DNA of 64,000 nt from contig CM043961.1 of the NCBI GenBank assembly GCA_014529385.2, forward strand, positions 14,768,978 to 14,832,977, given 5' to 3'. Shown here piece by piece: positions 1 to 12,599 of this stretch. The notes under the pieces were generated by a model that saw only the letters and a list, made by a program, of their open reading frames with translations, was not told where the DNA came from and searched no databases. The stretch is from Adiantum capillus-veneris. Its lineage: Eukaryota > Streptophyta > Polypodiopsida > Polypodiales > Pteridaceae. A program made the position numbers and the translations under genes. Each line of letters starts with the position of its first letter. The stretch's first letter is position 1.

Positions 1-3000
1 GGTGAAACACCTTAGGACCTTGCTACCTTGCTTGCCAATGTTTACGTAGCCCCTCATTTGTTTACTGGATGGAAGGTTGGACAACTCGTGGACCTTGAAA
101 CCAAAGCCTCTTTGCTATATGAGAGCATAGGTTGGACCTAGTTGTAATACCCACTGCCACCTATAAACTACTATAGGACTATGCTTTCCAATGTTCAGGT
201 ATCCCTTGAGTCTTGCAAGGTTGAACACGTGGTGGACCTTGAAACTAAGAGCATAGCTTAGACAAGTGGTGGACCTAGTTATAATGCCCAATATCCAAGG
301 TGAAACACCTTAGTACCTTGCTACCTTGCTTGCCAATGTTTACGTAGCCCCTCATTTCTTTAATGGAAGCAAGGTTGGACAAGTAGTGGACCTTGAAACC
401 AAAGCCCCTTTGCTATATGAGAGCATAGGTTGGACGTAGTTGTAATACCCACAGCCACCTATCAACTACTATAGTACTATGCATTCCAATGTCCAAGTAT
501 CCCTTGCGTCTTTCAAGGTTGAACACGTGGTGGACCTTGAAACGAAAATCCCCTTTCTATATCAGAGCATAGCTTGGACAAGTGGTGGACCTAGTTATAA
601 TGCCCAATATCCAAGGTAAAACACCTTAGGATATTGCTACCTTGCTTGCCAATGTTTACGTAGCCCCTCATTTCTTTAATGGAAGCAAGCTTGGACAAGT
701 GGTTGACCTTGAAACCAAAGCCTCTTTGCTATATGAGAGCATAGGTTGGACCTAGTTCTACTACCCACTGCCACCTATGAACTACTATAGGACTATGCTT
801 TCCAATGTCCAAGCATCCCTTGTGTCTTGCAAGGTTGAACACGTGGTGGATTACTGAAACAAAAATCCCCTTTCTATATCAGAGCATATCTTGGACAAGT
901 GGTGGACATAGTTATAATACCCAATATCCAAGGTGAAACACCTTAGGACCTTGCTACCTTGCTTGCCAATGTTTACGTAGCCCCTCATTTATTTAATGGA
1001 AGCAAGGTTGGACAAGTGGTTGACCTTGAAACCAAAGCCTCTTTGCTATATGAGAGCATAGGTTGGACCTAGTTCTAATACCCACTGCCACCTATGAACT
1101 ACTATAGGACTATGCTTTCCAATGTCCAAGTATCCCTTGTGTCTTGCAAGGTTGAACACGTGGTGGATTACTGAAACAGAAATCCCCTTTCTATATCAGA
1201 GCATATCTTGGACAAGTGGTGGACATAGTTATAATGCCCAATATCCAAGGTGAAACACCTTAGGACCTTGCTACCTTGCTTGCCAATGTTTACGTAGCCC
1301 CTCATTTCTTTAATGGATGCAAGGTTGGACAACTAGTGGACCTTGAAACCAAAGCCTCTTTGTTATATGAGAGCATAGGTTAGAGCTAGTTGTAATACCC
1401 GGTGCAACCTATCAACTACTATAGGACTATGCTTCCCAATGTCGAAGTATCCCTTGAGTCTTGCAAGGTTGAACACATGGTGGACCTTGAAATAAAAATA
1501 CCCTTTCTATATCAGAGCATAGCTTGGACAAGTGGTGAACCTAGTTATAATGCCCAATATCCAAGGTGAAACACCTTAGGACCTTGCTACCTTGCTTGCC
1601 AATGTTTACGTAGCCCCTCAGTTGTTTAATGGATGCAAGGTTGGACAACTGGTGGACCTTGAAACCAAAGCCTCTTTGCTATATGAGAGCATAGGTTGGA
1701 CCTAGTTGTAATACCCACTTCCACCTATAAACTACTATAGGACTATGCTTTCCAATGTTCAGGTATCCCTTGAGTCTTGCAAGGTTGAACACGTGGTGGA
1801 CCTTGAAACTAAAATCCCCTTTCTATATCAGAGCATAGCTTGGACAAGTGGTGGACCTAGTTATAATGCCCAATATCCAAGGTGAAACACCTTAGTACCT
1901 TGCTACCTTGCTTGCCAATGTTTACGTAGCCCCTCATTTCTTTAATGGAAGCAAGGTTGGATAAGTGGTTGACCTTGAAACCAATGCCCCTTTGCTATAT
2001 GAGAGCATAGGTTGGACGTAGTTGTAATACCCACAGCCACCTATCAACTACTATAGTACTATGCTTTCCAATGTCCAAGTATCCCTTGAGTCTTTCAAGG
2101 TTGAACACGTGGTGGACCTTGAAACAAAAATCCCTTTTCTATATCAGAGCATAGCTTGGACAAGTGGTGGACCTAGTTATAAATCCCAATATCCAAGGTG
2201 AAACACCTTAGGATATTGCTACCTTGCTTGCCAATGTTTACGTAGCCCCTCATTTCTTTAATGGAAGCAAGGTTGGACAAGTGGTTGACCTTGAAACCAA
2301 AGCCTCTCTGCTATATGAGAGCATAGGTTGGACCTAGTTCTAATACCCACTGCCACCTATCAACTACTATAGTACTATGCTTTCCAATGTCCAAGTATCC
2401 CTTGTGTCTTGCAAGGTTGAACACGTGGTGGATTACTGAAACAAAAATCCCCTTTCTATATCAGAGCATATCTTGGACAAGTGGTGGACATAGTTATAAT
2501 GCCCAATATCCAAGGTGAAACACCTTAGGACCTTGCTACCTTGCTTGCCAATGTTTACGTAGCCCCTCATTTCTTTAATGGATGCAAGGTTGGACAACTA
2601 GTGGACCTTGAAACCAAAGCCTCTTTGTTATATGAGAGCATAGGTTAGAGCTAGTTGTAATACCCGGTGCAACCTATCAACTACTATAGGACTATGCTTC
2701 CCAATGTCGAAGTATCCCTTGAGTCTTGCAAGGTTGAACACGTGGTGGACCTTGAAATAAAAATACCCTTTCTATATCAGAGCATAGCTTGGACAAGTGG
2801 TGAACCTAGTTATAATGCCCAATATCCAAGGTGAAACACCTTAGGACCTTGCAACCTTGCTTGCCAATGTTGACGTAGCCCCTCATTTGTTTAATGGATG
2901 CAAGGTTGGACAACTCGTGGACCTTGAAACCAAAGCCTCTTTGCTATATGAGAGCATAGGTTGGACCTAGTTGTAATACCCACTGCCACCTATAAACTAC

Positions 3001-6000
3001 TATAGGACTATGCTTTCCAATGTTCAGGTATCCCTTGAGTCTTGCAAGGTTGAAGACGTGGTGGAACTTGAAACTAAAATCCCCTTTCTATATCAGAGCA
3101 TAGCTTGGACAAGTGGTGGACCTAGTTATAATGCCCAATATCCAAGGTGAAACACCTTAGTACCTTGCTACCATGCTTGCCAATGTTTACGTAGCCCCTC
3201 ATTTCTTTAATGGAAGCAAGGTTGGACAAGTGGTTGACCTTGAAACCAAAGCCCCTTTGCTATATGAGAGCATAGGTTGGACGTAGTTGTAATACCCACA
3301 GCCACCTATCAACTACTATAGTACTATGCTTTCCAATGTCCAAGTATCCCTTGCGTCTTTCAAGGTTGAACACGTGGTGGACCTTGAAACGAAAATCCCC
3401 TTTCTATATCAGAGCATAGCTTGGACAAGTGGTGGACCTAGTTATAATGCCCAATATCCAAGGTAAAACACCTTAGGATATTGCTACCTTGCTTGCCAAT
3501 GTTTACGTAGCCCCTCATTTCTTTAATGGAAGCAAGCTTGGACAAGTGGTTGACCTTGAAACCAAAGCCTCTTTGCTATATGAGAGCATAGGTTGGACCT
3601 AGTTCTAATACCCACTGCCACCTATGAACTACTATAGGACTATGCTTTCCAATGTCCAAGTATCCCTTGTGTCTTGCAAGGTTCAACACGTGGTGGATTA
3701 CTGAAACAAAAATCCCCTTTCTATATCAGAGCATATCTTGGACAAGTGGTGGACATAGTTATAATGCCCAATATCCAAGGTGAAACACCTTAGGACCTTG
3801 CTACCTTGCTTGCCAATGTTTACGTAGCTCCTCATTTCTTTAATGGATGCAAGGTTGGACAACTAGTGGACCTTGAAACCAAAGCCTCTTTGTTATATGA
3901 GAGCATAGGTTAGAGCTAGTTGTAATACCCGGTGCAACCTATCAACTACTATAGGACTATGCTTCCCAATGTGGAAGTATCCCTTGAGTCTTGCAAGGTT
4001 GAACACGTGGTGACCTTGAAATAAAAATACCCTTTCTATATCAGAGCATAGCTTGGACAAGTGGTGAACCTAGTTATAATGCCCAATATCCAAGGTGAAA
4101 CACCTTAGGACCTTGCTACCTTGCTTGCCAATGTTTACGTAGCCCCTCATTTGTTTAATGGATGCAAGGTTGGACAACTCGTGGACCTTGAAACCAAAGC
4201 CTCTTTGCTTTATGAGAGCATAGGTTGGACCTAGTTGTAATACCCACTGCCACCTATAAACTACTATAGGACTATGCTTTCCAATGTTCAGGTATCCCTT
4301 GAGTCTTGCAAGGTTGAACACGTGGTGGAACTTGAAACTAAAATCCCCTTTCTATATCAGAGCATAGCTTGGACAAGTGGTGGACCTAGTTATAATGCCC
4401 AATATCCAAGGTGAAACACCTTAGTACCTTGCTACCTTGCTTGCCAATGTTTACGTAGCCCCTCATTTCTTTATTGAAAGCAAGGTTGGACAAGTGGTTG
4501 ACCTTGAAACCAAAGCCCCTTTGCTATATGAGAGCATAGGTTGGACGTAGTTGTAATACCCACAGCCACCTATCAACTACTATAGTACTATGCTTTCCAA
4601 TGTCCAAGTATCCCTTGAGTCTTTCAAGGTTGAACACGTGGTGGACCTTGAAACAAAAATCCCTTTTCTATATCAGAGCATAGCTTGGACAAGTGGTGGA
4701 CCTAGTTATAATGCCCAATATCCAAGGTGAAACACCTTAGGATATTGCTACCTTGCTTGCCAATGTTTACGTAGCCCCTCATTTCTTTAATGGAAGCAAC
4801 GTTGGACAAGTGGTTGACCTTGAAACCAAAGCCTCTTTGCTATATGAGAGCATAGGTTGGACCTAGTTCTAATACCCACTGCCACCTATCAACTACTATA
4901 GTACTATGCTTTCCAATGTCCAAGTATCCCTTGTGACTTGCAAGGTTGAACACGTGGTGGATTACTGAAACAAAAATCCCCTTTCTATATCAGAGCATAT
5001 CTTGGACAAGTGGTGGACATAGTTATAATGCCCAATATCCAAGGTGAAACACCTTAGGACCTTGCTACCTTGCTTGCCAATGTTTACATAGCCCCTCATT
5101 TCTTTAATGGATGCAAGGTTGGACAACTAGTGGACCTTGAAACCAAAGCCTCTTTGTTATATGAGAGCATAGGTTAGAGCTAGTTGTAATACCCGGTGCA
5201 ACCTATCAACTACTATAGGACTATGCTTTCCAATGTCGAAGTATCCCTTGAGTCTTGCAAGGTTGAACACGTGGTGGACCTTGAAATAAAAATACCCTTT
5301 CTATATCAGAGCATAGCTTGGACAAGTGGTGAACCTAGTTGTAATGCCCAATATCCAAGGTGAAACACCTTAGGACCTTGCTACCTTGCTTGCCAATGTT
5401 TACGTAGCCCCTCATTTGTTTAATGGATGCAAGGTTGGACAACTCGTGGACCTTGAAACCAAAGCCTCTTTGCTATATGAGAGCATAGGTTGGACCTAGT
5501 TGTAATACCCACTGCCACCTATAAACTACTATAGGACTATGCTTTCCAATGTTCAGGTATCCCTTGAGTCTTGCAAGGTTGAACACGTGGTGGACCTTGA
5601 AACTAAAATCCCCTTTCTATATCAGAGCATAGCTTGGACAAGTGGTGGACCTACTTATAATGCCCAATATCCAAGGTGAAACACCTTAGTACCTTGCTAC
5701 CTTGCTTGCCAATGTTTACGTAGCCCCTCATTTCTTTAATGGAAGCAAGGTTGGACAAGTGGTTGACCTTGAAACCAAAGCCCCTTTGCTATATGAGAGC
5801 ATAGGTTGGACGTAGTTGTAATACCCACAGCCACCTATCAACTACTATAGTACTATGCTTTCCAATGTCCAAGTATCCCTTGAGTCTTGCAAGGTTGAAC
5901 ACGTGGTGGACCTTGAAACGAAAATCCCCTTTCTATATCAGAGCATAGCTTGGACAAGTGGTGGACCTAGTTATAATGCCCAATATCCAAGGTAAAACAC

Positions 6001-8890
6001 CTTAGGATATTGCTACCTTGCTTGCCAATGTTTACGTAGCCCCTCATTTCTTTAATGGAAGCAAGGTTGGACAAGTGGTTGACCTTGAAACCAAAGCCTC
6101 TTTCCTATATGAGAGCATAGGTTGGACCTAGTTCTAATACCCACTGCCACCTATGAACTACTATAGGACTATGCTTTCCAATGTCCAAGTATCCCTTGTG
6201 TCTTGCAAGGTTGAACACGTGGTGGATTACTGAAACAAAAATCCCCTTTCTATATCAGAGCATATCTTGGACAAGTGGTGGACATAGTTATAATGCCCAA
6301 TATCCAAGGTGAAACACCTTAGGACCTTGCTACCTTGCTTGCCAATGTTTACGTAGCCCCTCATTTCTTTAATGGATGCAAGGTTGGACAACTAGTGGAC
6401 CTTGAAACCAAAGCCTCTTTGTTATATGAGAGCATAGGTTAGAGCTAGTTGTAATACCCGGTGCAACCTATCAACTACTATAGGACTATGCTTCTTAATG
6501 TCGAAGTATCCCTTGAGTCTTGCAAGGTTGAACACGTGGTGGACCTTGAAATGAAAATCCCCTTTCTATATCAGAGCATAGCTTGGACAAGTGGTGAACC
6601 TAGTTATAATGCCCAATATGCAAGGTGAAACACCTTAGTACCTTGCTACCTTGCTTGCCAATGTTTACGTAGCCCCTCATTTTTTTAATGGATGCAAGGT
6701 TGGACAACTGGTGGACCTTGAAACCAAAGCCTCTTTGCTATATGAGAGCATAGGTTTGACCTAGTTGTAATACCCACTGCCACCTATATACTACTATAGG
6801 ACTATGCTTTCCAATGTTCAGGTATCCCTTGAGTCTTGCAAGGTTGAAGACGTGGTGGACCTTGAAACTAAAATCCCCTTTCTATATCAGAGCATAGCTT
6901 GGACAAGTGGTGGACCTAGTTATAATGCCCAATATCCAAGGTGAAACACCTTAGTACCTTGCTACCTTGCTTGCCAATGTTTACGTAGCCCCTCATTTCT
7001 TTAATGGAAGCAAGGTTGGACAAGTGGTTGACCTTGAAACCAAAGCCCCTTTGCTATATGAGAGCATAGGTTGGACGTAGTTGTAATACCCACAGCCACC
7101 TATCAACTACTATAGTACTATGCTTTCCAATGTCCAAGTATCCCTTGAGTCTTTCAAGGTTGAACACGTGGTGGACCTTGAAACGAAAATCCCCTTTCTA
7201 TATCAGAGCATAGCTTGGACAAGTGGTGGACCTAGTTATAATGCCCAATATCCAAGGTAAAACACCTTAGGATATTGCTACCTTGCTTGCCAATGTTTAC
7301 GTAGCCCCTCATTTCTTTAATGGAATCAAGGTTGGACAAGTGGTTGACCTTGAAACCAAAGCCTCTTTGCTATATGAGAGCATAGGTTGGACCTAGTTCT
7401 AATACCCACTGCCACCTATGAACTACTATAGGACTATGCTTTCCAATGTCCAAGTATCCCTTGTGTCTTGCAAGGTTGAGCACGTGGTGGATTACTGAAA
7501 CAAAAATCCCCTTTCTATATCAGAGCATATCTTGGACAAGTGGTGGACATAGTTATAATGCCCAATATCCAAGGTGAAACACCTTAGGACCTTGCTACCT
7601 TGCTTCTCAATGTTTACGTAGCCCCTCATTTCTTTAATGGATGCAAGGTTGGACAACTAGTGGACCTTGAAACCAAAGCCTCTTTGTTATATGAGAGCAT
7701 AGGTTAGAGCTAGTTGTAATACCCGCTGCAACCTATCAACTACTATAGGATTATGCTTCCCAATGTCGAAGTATCCCTTGAGTCTTGCAAGGTTGAACAC
7801 GTGGTGGAGCTTGAAATGAAAATCCCCTTTCTATATCAGAGCATAGCTTGGACAAGTGGTGAACCTAGTTATAATGCCCAATATCCAAGGTGAAACACCT
7901 TAGGACCTTGCTACCGTGCTTGCCAATGTTTACGTAGCCCCTCATTTTTTTAATGGATGCAAGGTTGGACAACTGATGGACCTTGAAACCAAAGCCTCTT
8001 TGCTATATGAGAGCATAGGTTGGACCTAGTTGTAATACCCACTGCCACCTATAAACTGCTATAGGACTATGCTTTCCAATGTTCAGGTATCCCTTGAGTC
8101 TTGCAAGGTTGAAGACGTGGTGGACCTTGAAACTAAAATCCCCTTTCTATATCAGAGCATAGCTTGGACAAGTGGTGGACCTAGTTATAATGCCCAATAT
8201 CCAAGGTGAAACACCTTAGTACCTTGCTACCTTGCTTGCCAATGTTTACGTAGCCCCTCATTTCTTTAATGGAAGCAAGGTTGGACAAGTGGTTGACCTT
8301 GAAACCAAAGCCCCTTTGCTATATGAGAGCATAGGTTGGACATAGTTGTAATACCCACAGCCACCTATCAACTACTATAGTACTATGCTTTCCAATGTCC
8401 AAGTATCCCTTGAGTTTTTCAAGGTTGAACACGTGGTGGACCTTGAAACGAAAATCCCCTTTATATATCAGAGCATAGCTTGGACAAGTGGTGGACCTAG
8501 TTATAATGCCCAATATCCAAGGTGAAACACCTTAGGATATTGCTACCTTGCTTGCCAATGTTTACGTAGCCCCTCATTTCTTTAATGGAAGCAAGGTTGG
8601 ACAAGTGGTTGACCTTTAAACCAAAGCCTCTTTGCTATATGAGAGCATAGGTTGGACCTAGTTCTAATACCCACTGCCACCTATGAACTACTATAGGACT
8701 ATGCTTTCCAATGTCCAAGTATCCCTTGTGTCTTGCAAGGTTGAACACGTGGTGGATTATTGAAACCAAAATCCCCTTTCTATATCAGAGCAGATCTTGG
8801 ACAAGTGCTGGACATAGTTATAATACCCAATATCCAAGGTTAAACACCTTAGGACCTTGCCACCTTGCTTGCCAATGTTTACGTAGCCCC
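1..8890 (+). repeat. Higher-order repeat block, 4 units, 1265-bp period
   Basis: Four unit types follow each other in fixed order. Type A has GTTCAGGTATCCC and TATAAACTAC. Type B has CCCACAGCCACC and ATAGTACTATG. Type C has TTCTAATACCC and GTGGATTACTGAAAC. Type D has CCGGTGCAACC and GTTAGAGCTAG. The type-A marker GTTCAGG sits at 193, 1757, 3022, 4286, 5551, 6816 and 8081, which gives intervals of 1264-1265 bp after the first. The first interval is longer because it holds an extra C-type unit, and the first A unit lacks 18 bp near 248. Copies of the same type are far more alike than neighbouring types, as expected for recent amplification of the tetramer. The pattern breaks up just after 8.8 kb. 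Confidence 0.93.
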
Positions 8891-9369
8891 TCATTTCTTT
8901 AATGTAAGCAAGGTTGGACAAGTGGTGGACCTTGAAACCAAAGCCTCTTTGCTATATGAGAGCATATGTTGGACCTAGTTGTAATAGCCACTGCCAGCTA
9001 TCAACTACTATAGGACTATGGTTTCCAATGTCCAAGTATCCCTTGAGTCCTTCAAGGTTGAACATGTGGTGGACCTTGAAACGAAAATCCCCTTTCTATA
9101 TGAGAGCATAGCTAGGACAAGTGGTGGACCTAGTTATAATGCCCAATATCCAAGGTGAAACACCTTAGGACCTTGCTACCTTGCTTGCCAATGTTTACGT
9201 AGCCCCTCATTTCTTTAAAGGAAGCAAGGTTGGATAAGTGGTGGACTTTGAAACCAAAGCCTCTTTGCTATATGAGAGCATAGGTTGGACCTAGTTGTAA
9301 TACCCACTCCCACCTATCAACTACTATAGGACTATGCTTTTCAATGTCCAAGTATCCCTTGAGCCTTTC

Positions 9370-9576
9370 AAGGTTGACCACGTGGTGCACCTTGAAACAA
9401 AAATTCCCTTTCTATACCAGACCATAGCTTGGAGAAGTGGTGGACATAGTTATAATGCCCAATATCCAAGGTGAAACCTAGTTGTAATACCCACTGCAAC
9501 CTATCAACTACTATAGGACTATGCTTTCCAATGTCCAAGTATCCCTTGAGTCTTGCATGGTTGAACACGTGGTGGA
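9370..9576 (+). repeat. Short (about 187-bp) deleted unit, first example
   Basis: At 9471 the text AAGGTGAAA is followed directly by CCTAGTTGTAATACCC. This joins half 2 of one unit to the middle of half 1 of the next and drops about 130 bp. The same join recurs near 12714, 14165, 15932, 17699, 19149, 21233, 23633, 25849, 27294, 29058, 32405, 37469, 47561, 49327 and 50145, sometimes with a base change at the joint. Nearly all copies are preceded by the same variant half-unit (GTGGTGCACCTTGAAA, TTCCCTTTCTATACCAGA, TTGGAGAAGTGG), so one deletion was copied many times. None was seen in the first 8.9 kb. Confidence 0.85.
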
Positions 9577-12090
9577 CCTTGAAATGAAAATACACTTTCT
9601 ATATCAGAGCATAGCTTGGACAAGTGGTGGACCTAGTTATAATGCCCAATATCCAAGGTAAAACACCTAAGGACCTTGCTACCTTGCTTGCCAATGTTTA
9701 CCTAGCCCCTCATTTCTTTAATGGAAGCAAGGTTGCACAAGTCGTTGACCTTGAAACCAAAGCCTCTTTGCTATATGCGAGCATAGGTTGGACCTAGTTG
9801 TAATACCCACTGCCACCTATCAACTACTATAGAACTATGCTTTTCAATGTCCAAGTATCCCTTGAGTTTTGCAAGGTTGAACATGTGGTGCATTACTGAA
9901 ACCAAAATCCCCTTTCTATACCAGAGCATATCTTGGACAACTGGTGGACCTAGTTATAATGCCGAATATCCAAGGTGAAGAACCTTAGGACCTTGCTACC
10001 TTGGTTGCCAATGTTTACATAGCCCCTCATTTCTTTAATGGAAGCAAGGCTGGACAAGTGGTAGACCTTGAAACCAAAGCCTCTTTGCTATATGAGAGCA
10101 TATGTTGGACCTAGTTGTAATACCCACTGCCACCTATCAACTACTATAGGACAATGCTCTCCAATGTCCAAGTATCCCTTGAGTCTTTCAAGGTTGAACA
10201 TGTGGTGGACCTTGAAACTTAAATCCCCTTTCTATATCAAAGCATAGCTAGGACAAGTGGTGGACCTAGTTATAATGCCAAATATCCAAGGTGAAACACC
10301 TTAGTACCTTTCTACCTTGCTTACCAATGTTTATGTAGCCCCTCATTTCGTTAATGGAAGCAAGGATGGACAAGTGATGGACCTTGAAAATAAAGCCTCT
10401 TTGCTATATGAGAGCATAGGTTGGACCTAGTTGTAATACACACTGCCACCTATCAACTACTATAGGACTATGCTTTCCAGTGTCCAAGTATCCCTTCAGT
10501 TTTTCAAGGTTGAACACGTGGTGGACCTTGCAATGAAAATCCCCTTTCTACATCAGAGCATAGCATGGAGAAGTAGTGGACCTAGTTATAATGCCGAATA
10601 TCCAAGGTGAAACACCTAAGGACCTTGCTACCTTGCTTGCCAATGTTTACGTAGCCCCTCATTTCTTTAATGGATGCAAGGTTGGACAACTAGTGGACCT
10701 TGAAACCAAAGCCTCTTTGTTATATGAGAGCATAGGTTGGAGCTAGTTGTAATACCCGCTGCAACCTATCAACTACTATAGGACTATGCTTTCCAATGTC
10801 CAAGTATCCCTTGAGTCTTGCAAGGTTGAACACGTGGTGGACCTTGAAATGAAAATACACTTTTTATATTAGAGCATAGCTTGGACAAGTGGTGGACCTA
10901 GTTATAATGCCCAATATCCAAGGTAAAACACCTTACGACCTTGCTACCTTGCTTGCCAATGTTTACCTAGCCCCTCATTTCTTTAATGGAAGCAAGGTTG
11001 GACAAGTCGTTGACCTTGAAACCAAAGCCTCTTTGCTATATGGGAGCATAGGTTGGACCTAGTTGTAATACCCACTGCCACCTATCAACTACTATAGAAC
11101 TATGCTTTCCAATGTCCAAGTATCCCTTGAGACTTGCAAGGTTGAACACGTGGTGGATTACTGAAACCAAAATCCCCTTTCTATATCAGAGCATATCTTG
11201 GACAAGTGGTGGACCTAGTTATAATGCCGAATATCCAAGGTGAAGCACCTTAGGACCTTGCTACCTTGGTTGCCAATGTTTACATAGCCCCTCATTTCTT
11301 TAATGTAAGCAAGGTTGGACAAGTGGTAGACCTTGAAACCAAAGCCTCTTTGCTATATGAGAGCATATGTTCGACCTAGTTGTAATACCCACTGCCACCT
11401 ATCAACTACTATAGGACAATGCTCTCCAATGTCCAAGTATCCCTTGAGTCTTTCAAGGTTGAACATGTGGTGTACCTTGAAACTTAAATCCCCTTTCTAT
11501 ATCAAAGCATAGCTAGGACAAGTGGTGGACCTAGTTATAATGCCGAATATCCAAGGTGAAACACCTTAGTACCTTGCTACCTTGCGTACCAATGTTTATG
11601 TAGCCCCTCATTTCTTTAATGGAAGCAAGGATGGACAAGTGATGGACCTTGAAAATAAAGCCTCTTTGCTATATGAGAGCATAGGTTAGACCTAGTTGTA
11701 ATACACACTGCCACGTATCAACTACTATAGGACTATGCTTTCCAGTGTCCAAGTATCCCTTCAGTTTTTCAAGGTTGAACACGTGGTGGACCTTGAAATG
11801 AAAATCCCCTTTCTACATCAGAGCATAGCATGGAGAAGTAGTGGACCTAGTTATAATGCCGAATATCCAAGGTGAAACACCTAAGGACCTTGCTACCTTG
11901 CTTGCCAATGTTTACGTAGCCCCTCATTTCTTTAATGGATGCAAGGTTGGACAACTAGTGTACCTTGAAACCAAAGCCTCTTTGTTATATGAGAGCATAG
12001 GTTGGAGCTAGTTGTAATACCCGCTGCAACCTATCAACTACTATAGGACTATGCTTTCCAACGTCGAAGTATCCCTTGAGTCTTGCAAGG
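9560..12090 (+). repeat. Second tetrameric higher-order block, two 1265-bp copies
   Basis: Two tandem copies share private variants at a constant offset of 1265 bp: GTTTACCTAGCCCC at 9696 and 10961, GAAAATAAAGCC at about 10386 and 11651, GGAGAAGTAGTGG at about 10569 and 11834, and AAAATACACTTT at about 9588 and 10853. The variant set differs from the first block, so this is an independent amplification of another four-unit combination. Ends are approximate. Just after it, at about 12245, CCTCATTTCT runs directly into ATAGGACTTTT, a unit with an internal deletion seen once. Confidence 0.82.
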
Positions 12091-12599
12091 TTGAACACGT
12101 GGTGGACCTTGAAATGAAAATACCCTTTCTATATCAGAGCATAGCTTGGACAAGTGGTGAACCTAGTTATAATGCCCAATATCCAAGGTGAAACACCTTA
12201 GGACCTTGGTACCTTGCTTGCCAATGTTTACGTAGCCCCTCATTTCTATAGGACTTTTCTTTCCAATGTCCAAGTATCCCTTGAGTCTTGCAAGGTTGAA
12301 CAAGTGGTGGACCTTGAAACTAAAATCCCCTTTCTATATCAGAGCATAGCTTGGACAAGTGGTGGACCTAGTTATAATGCCCAATATCCAAGGTGAAACA
12401 CCTTAGGCCCTTGCTACCTTGCTTGCCAATGTTTACGTAGCCCCTCATTTCTTTAAAGCAAGCAAGGTTGGACAAGTGGTGGACTTTGAAACCAAAGCCT
12501 CTTTGCTATATGAGAGCATAGGTTGGACCTAGTTGTAATACCCACTGCCACCTATCAACTACTATAGGACTATGCTTTCCAATGTCCAAGTATCCCTTG

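Noticed and set aside
1-8890. CRISPR-like regular spacing
   Set aside because: Repeats are contiguous 316-bp units without unique spacers, in a eukaryotic setting.
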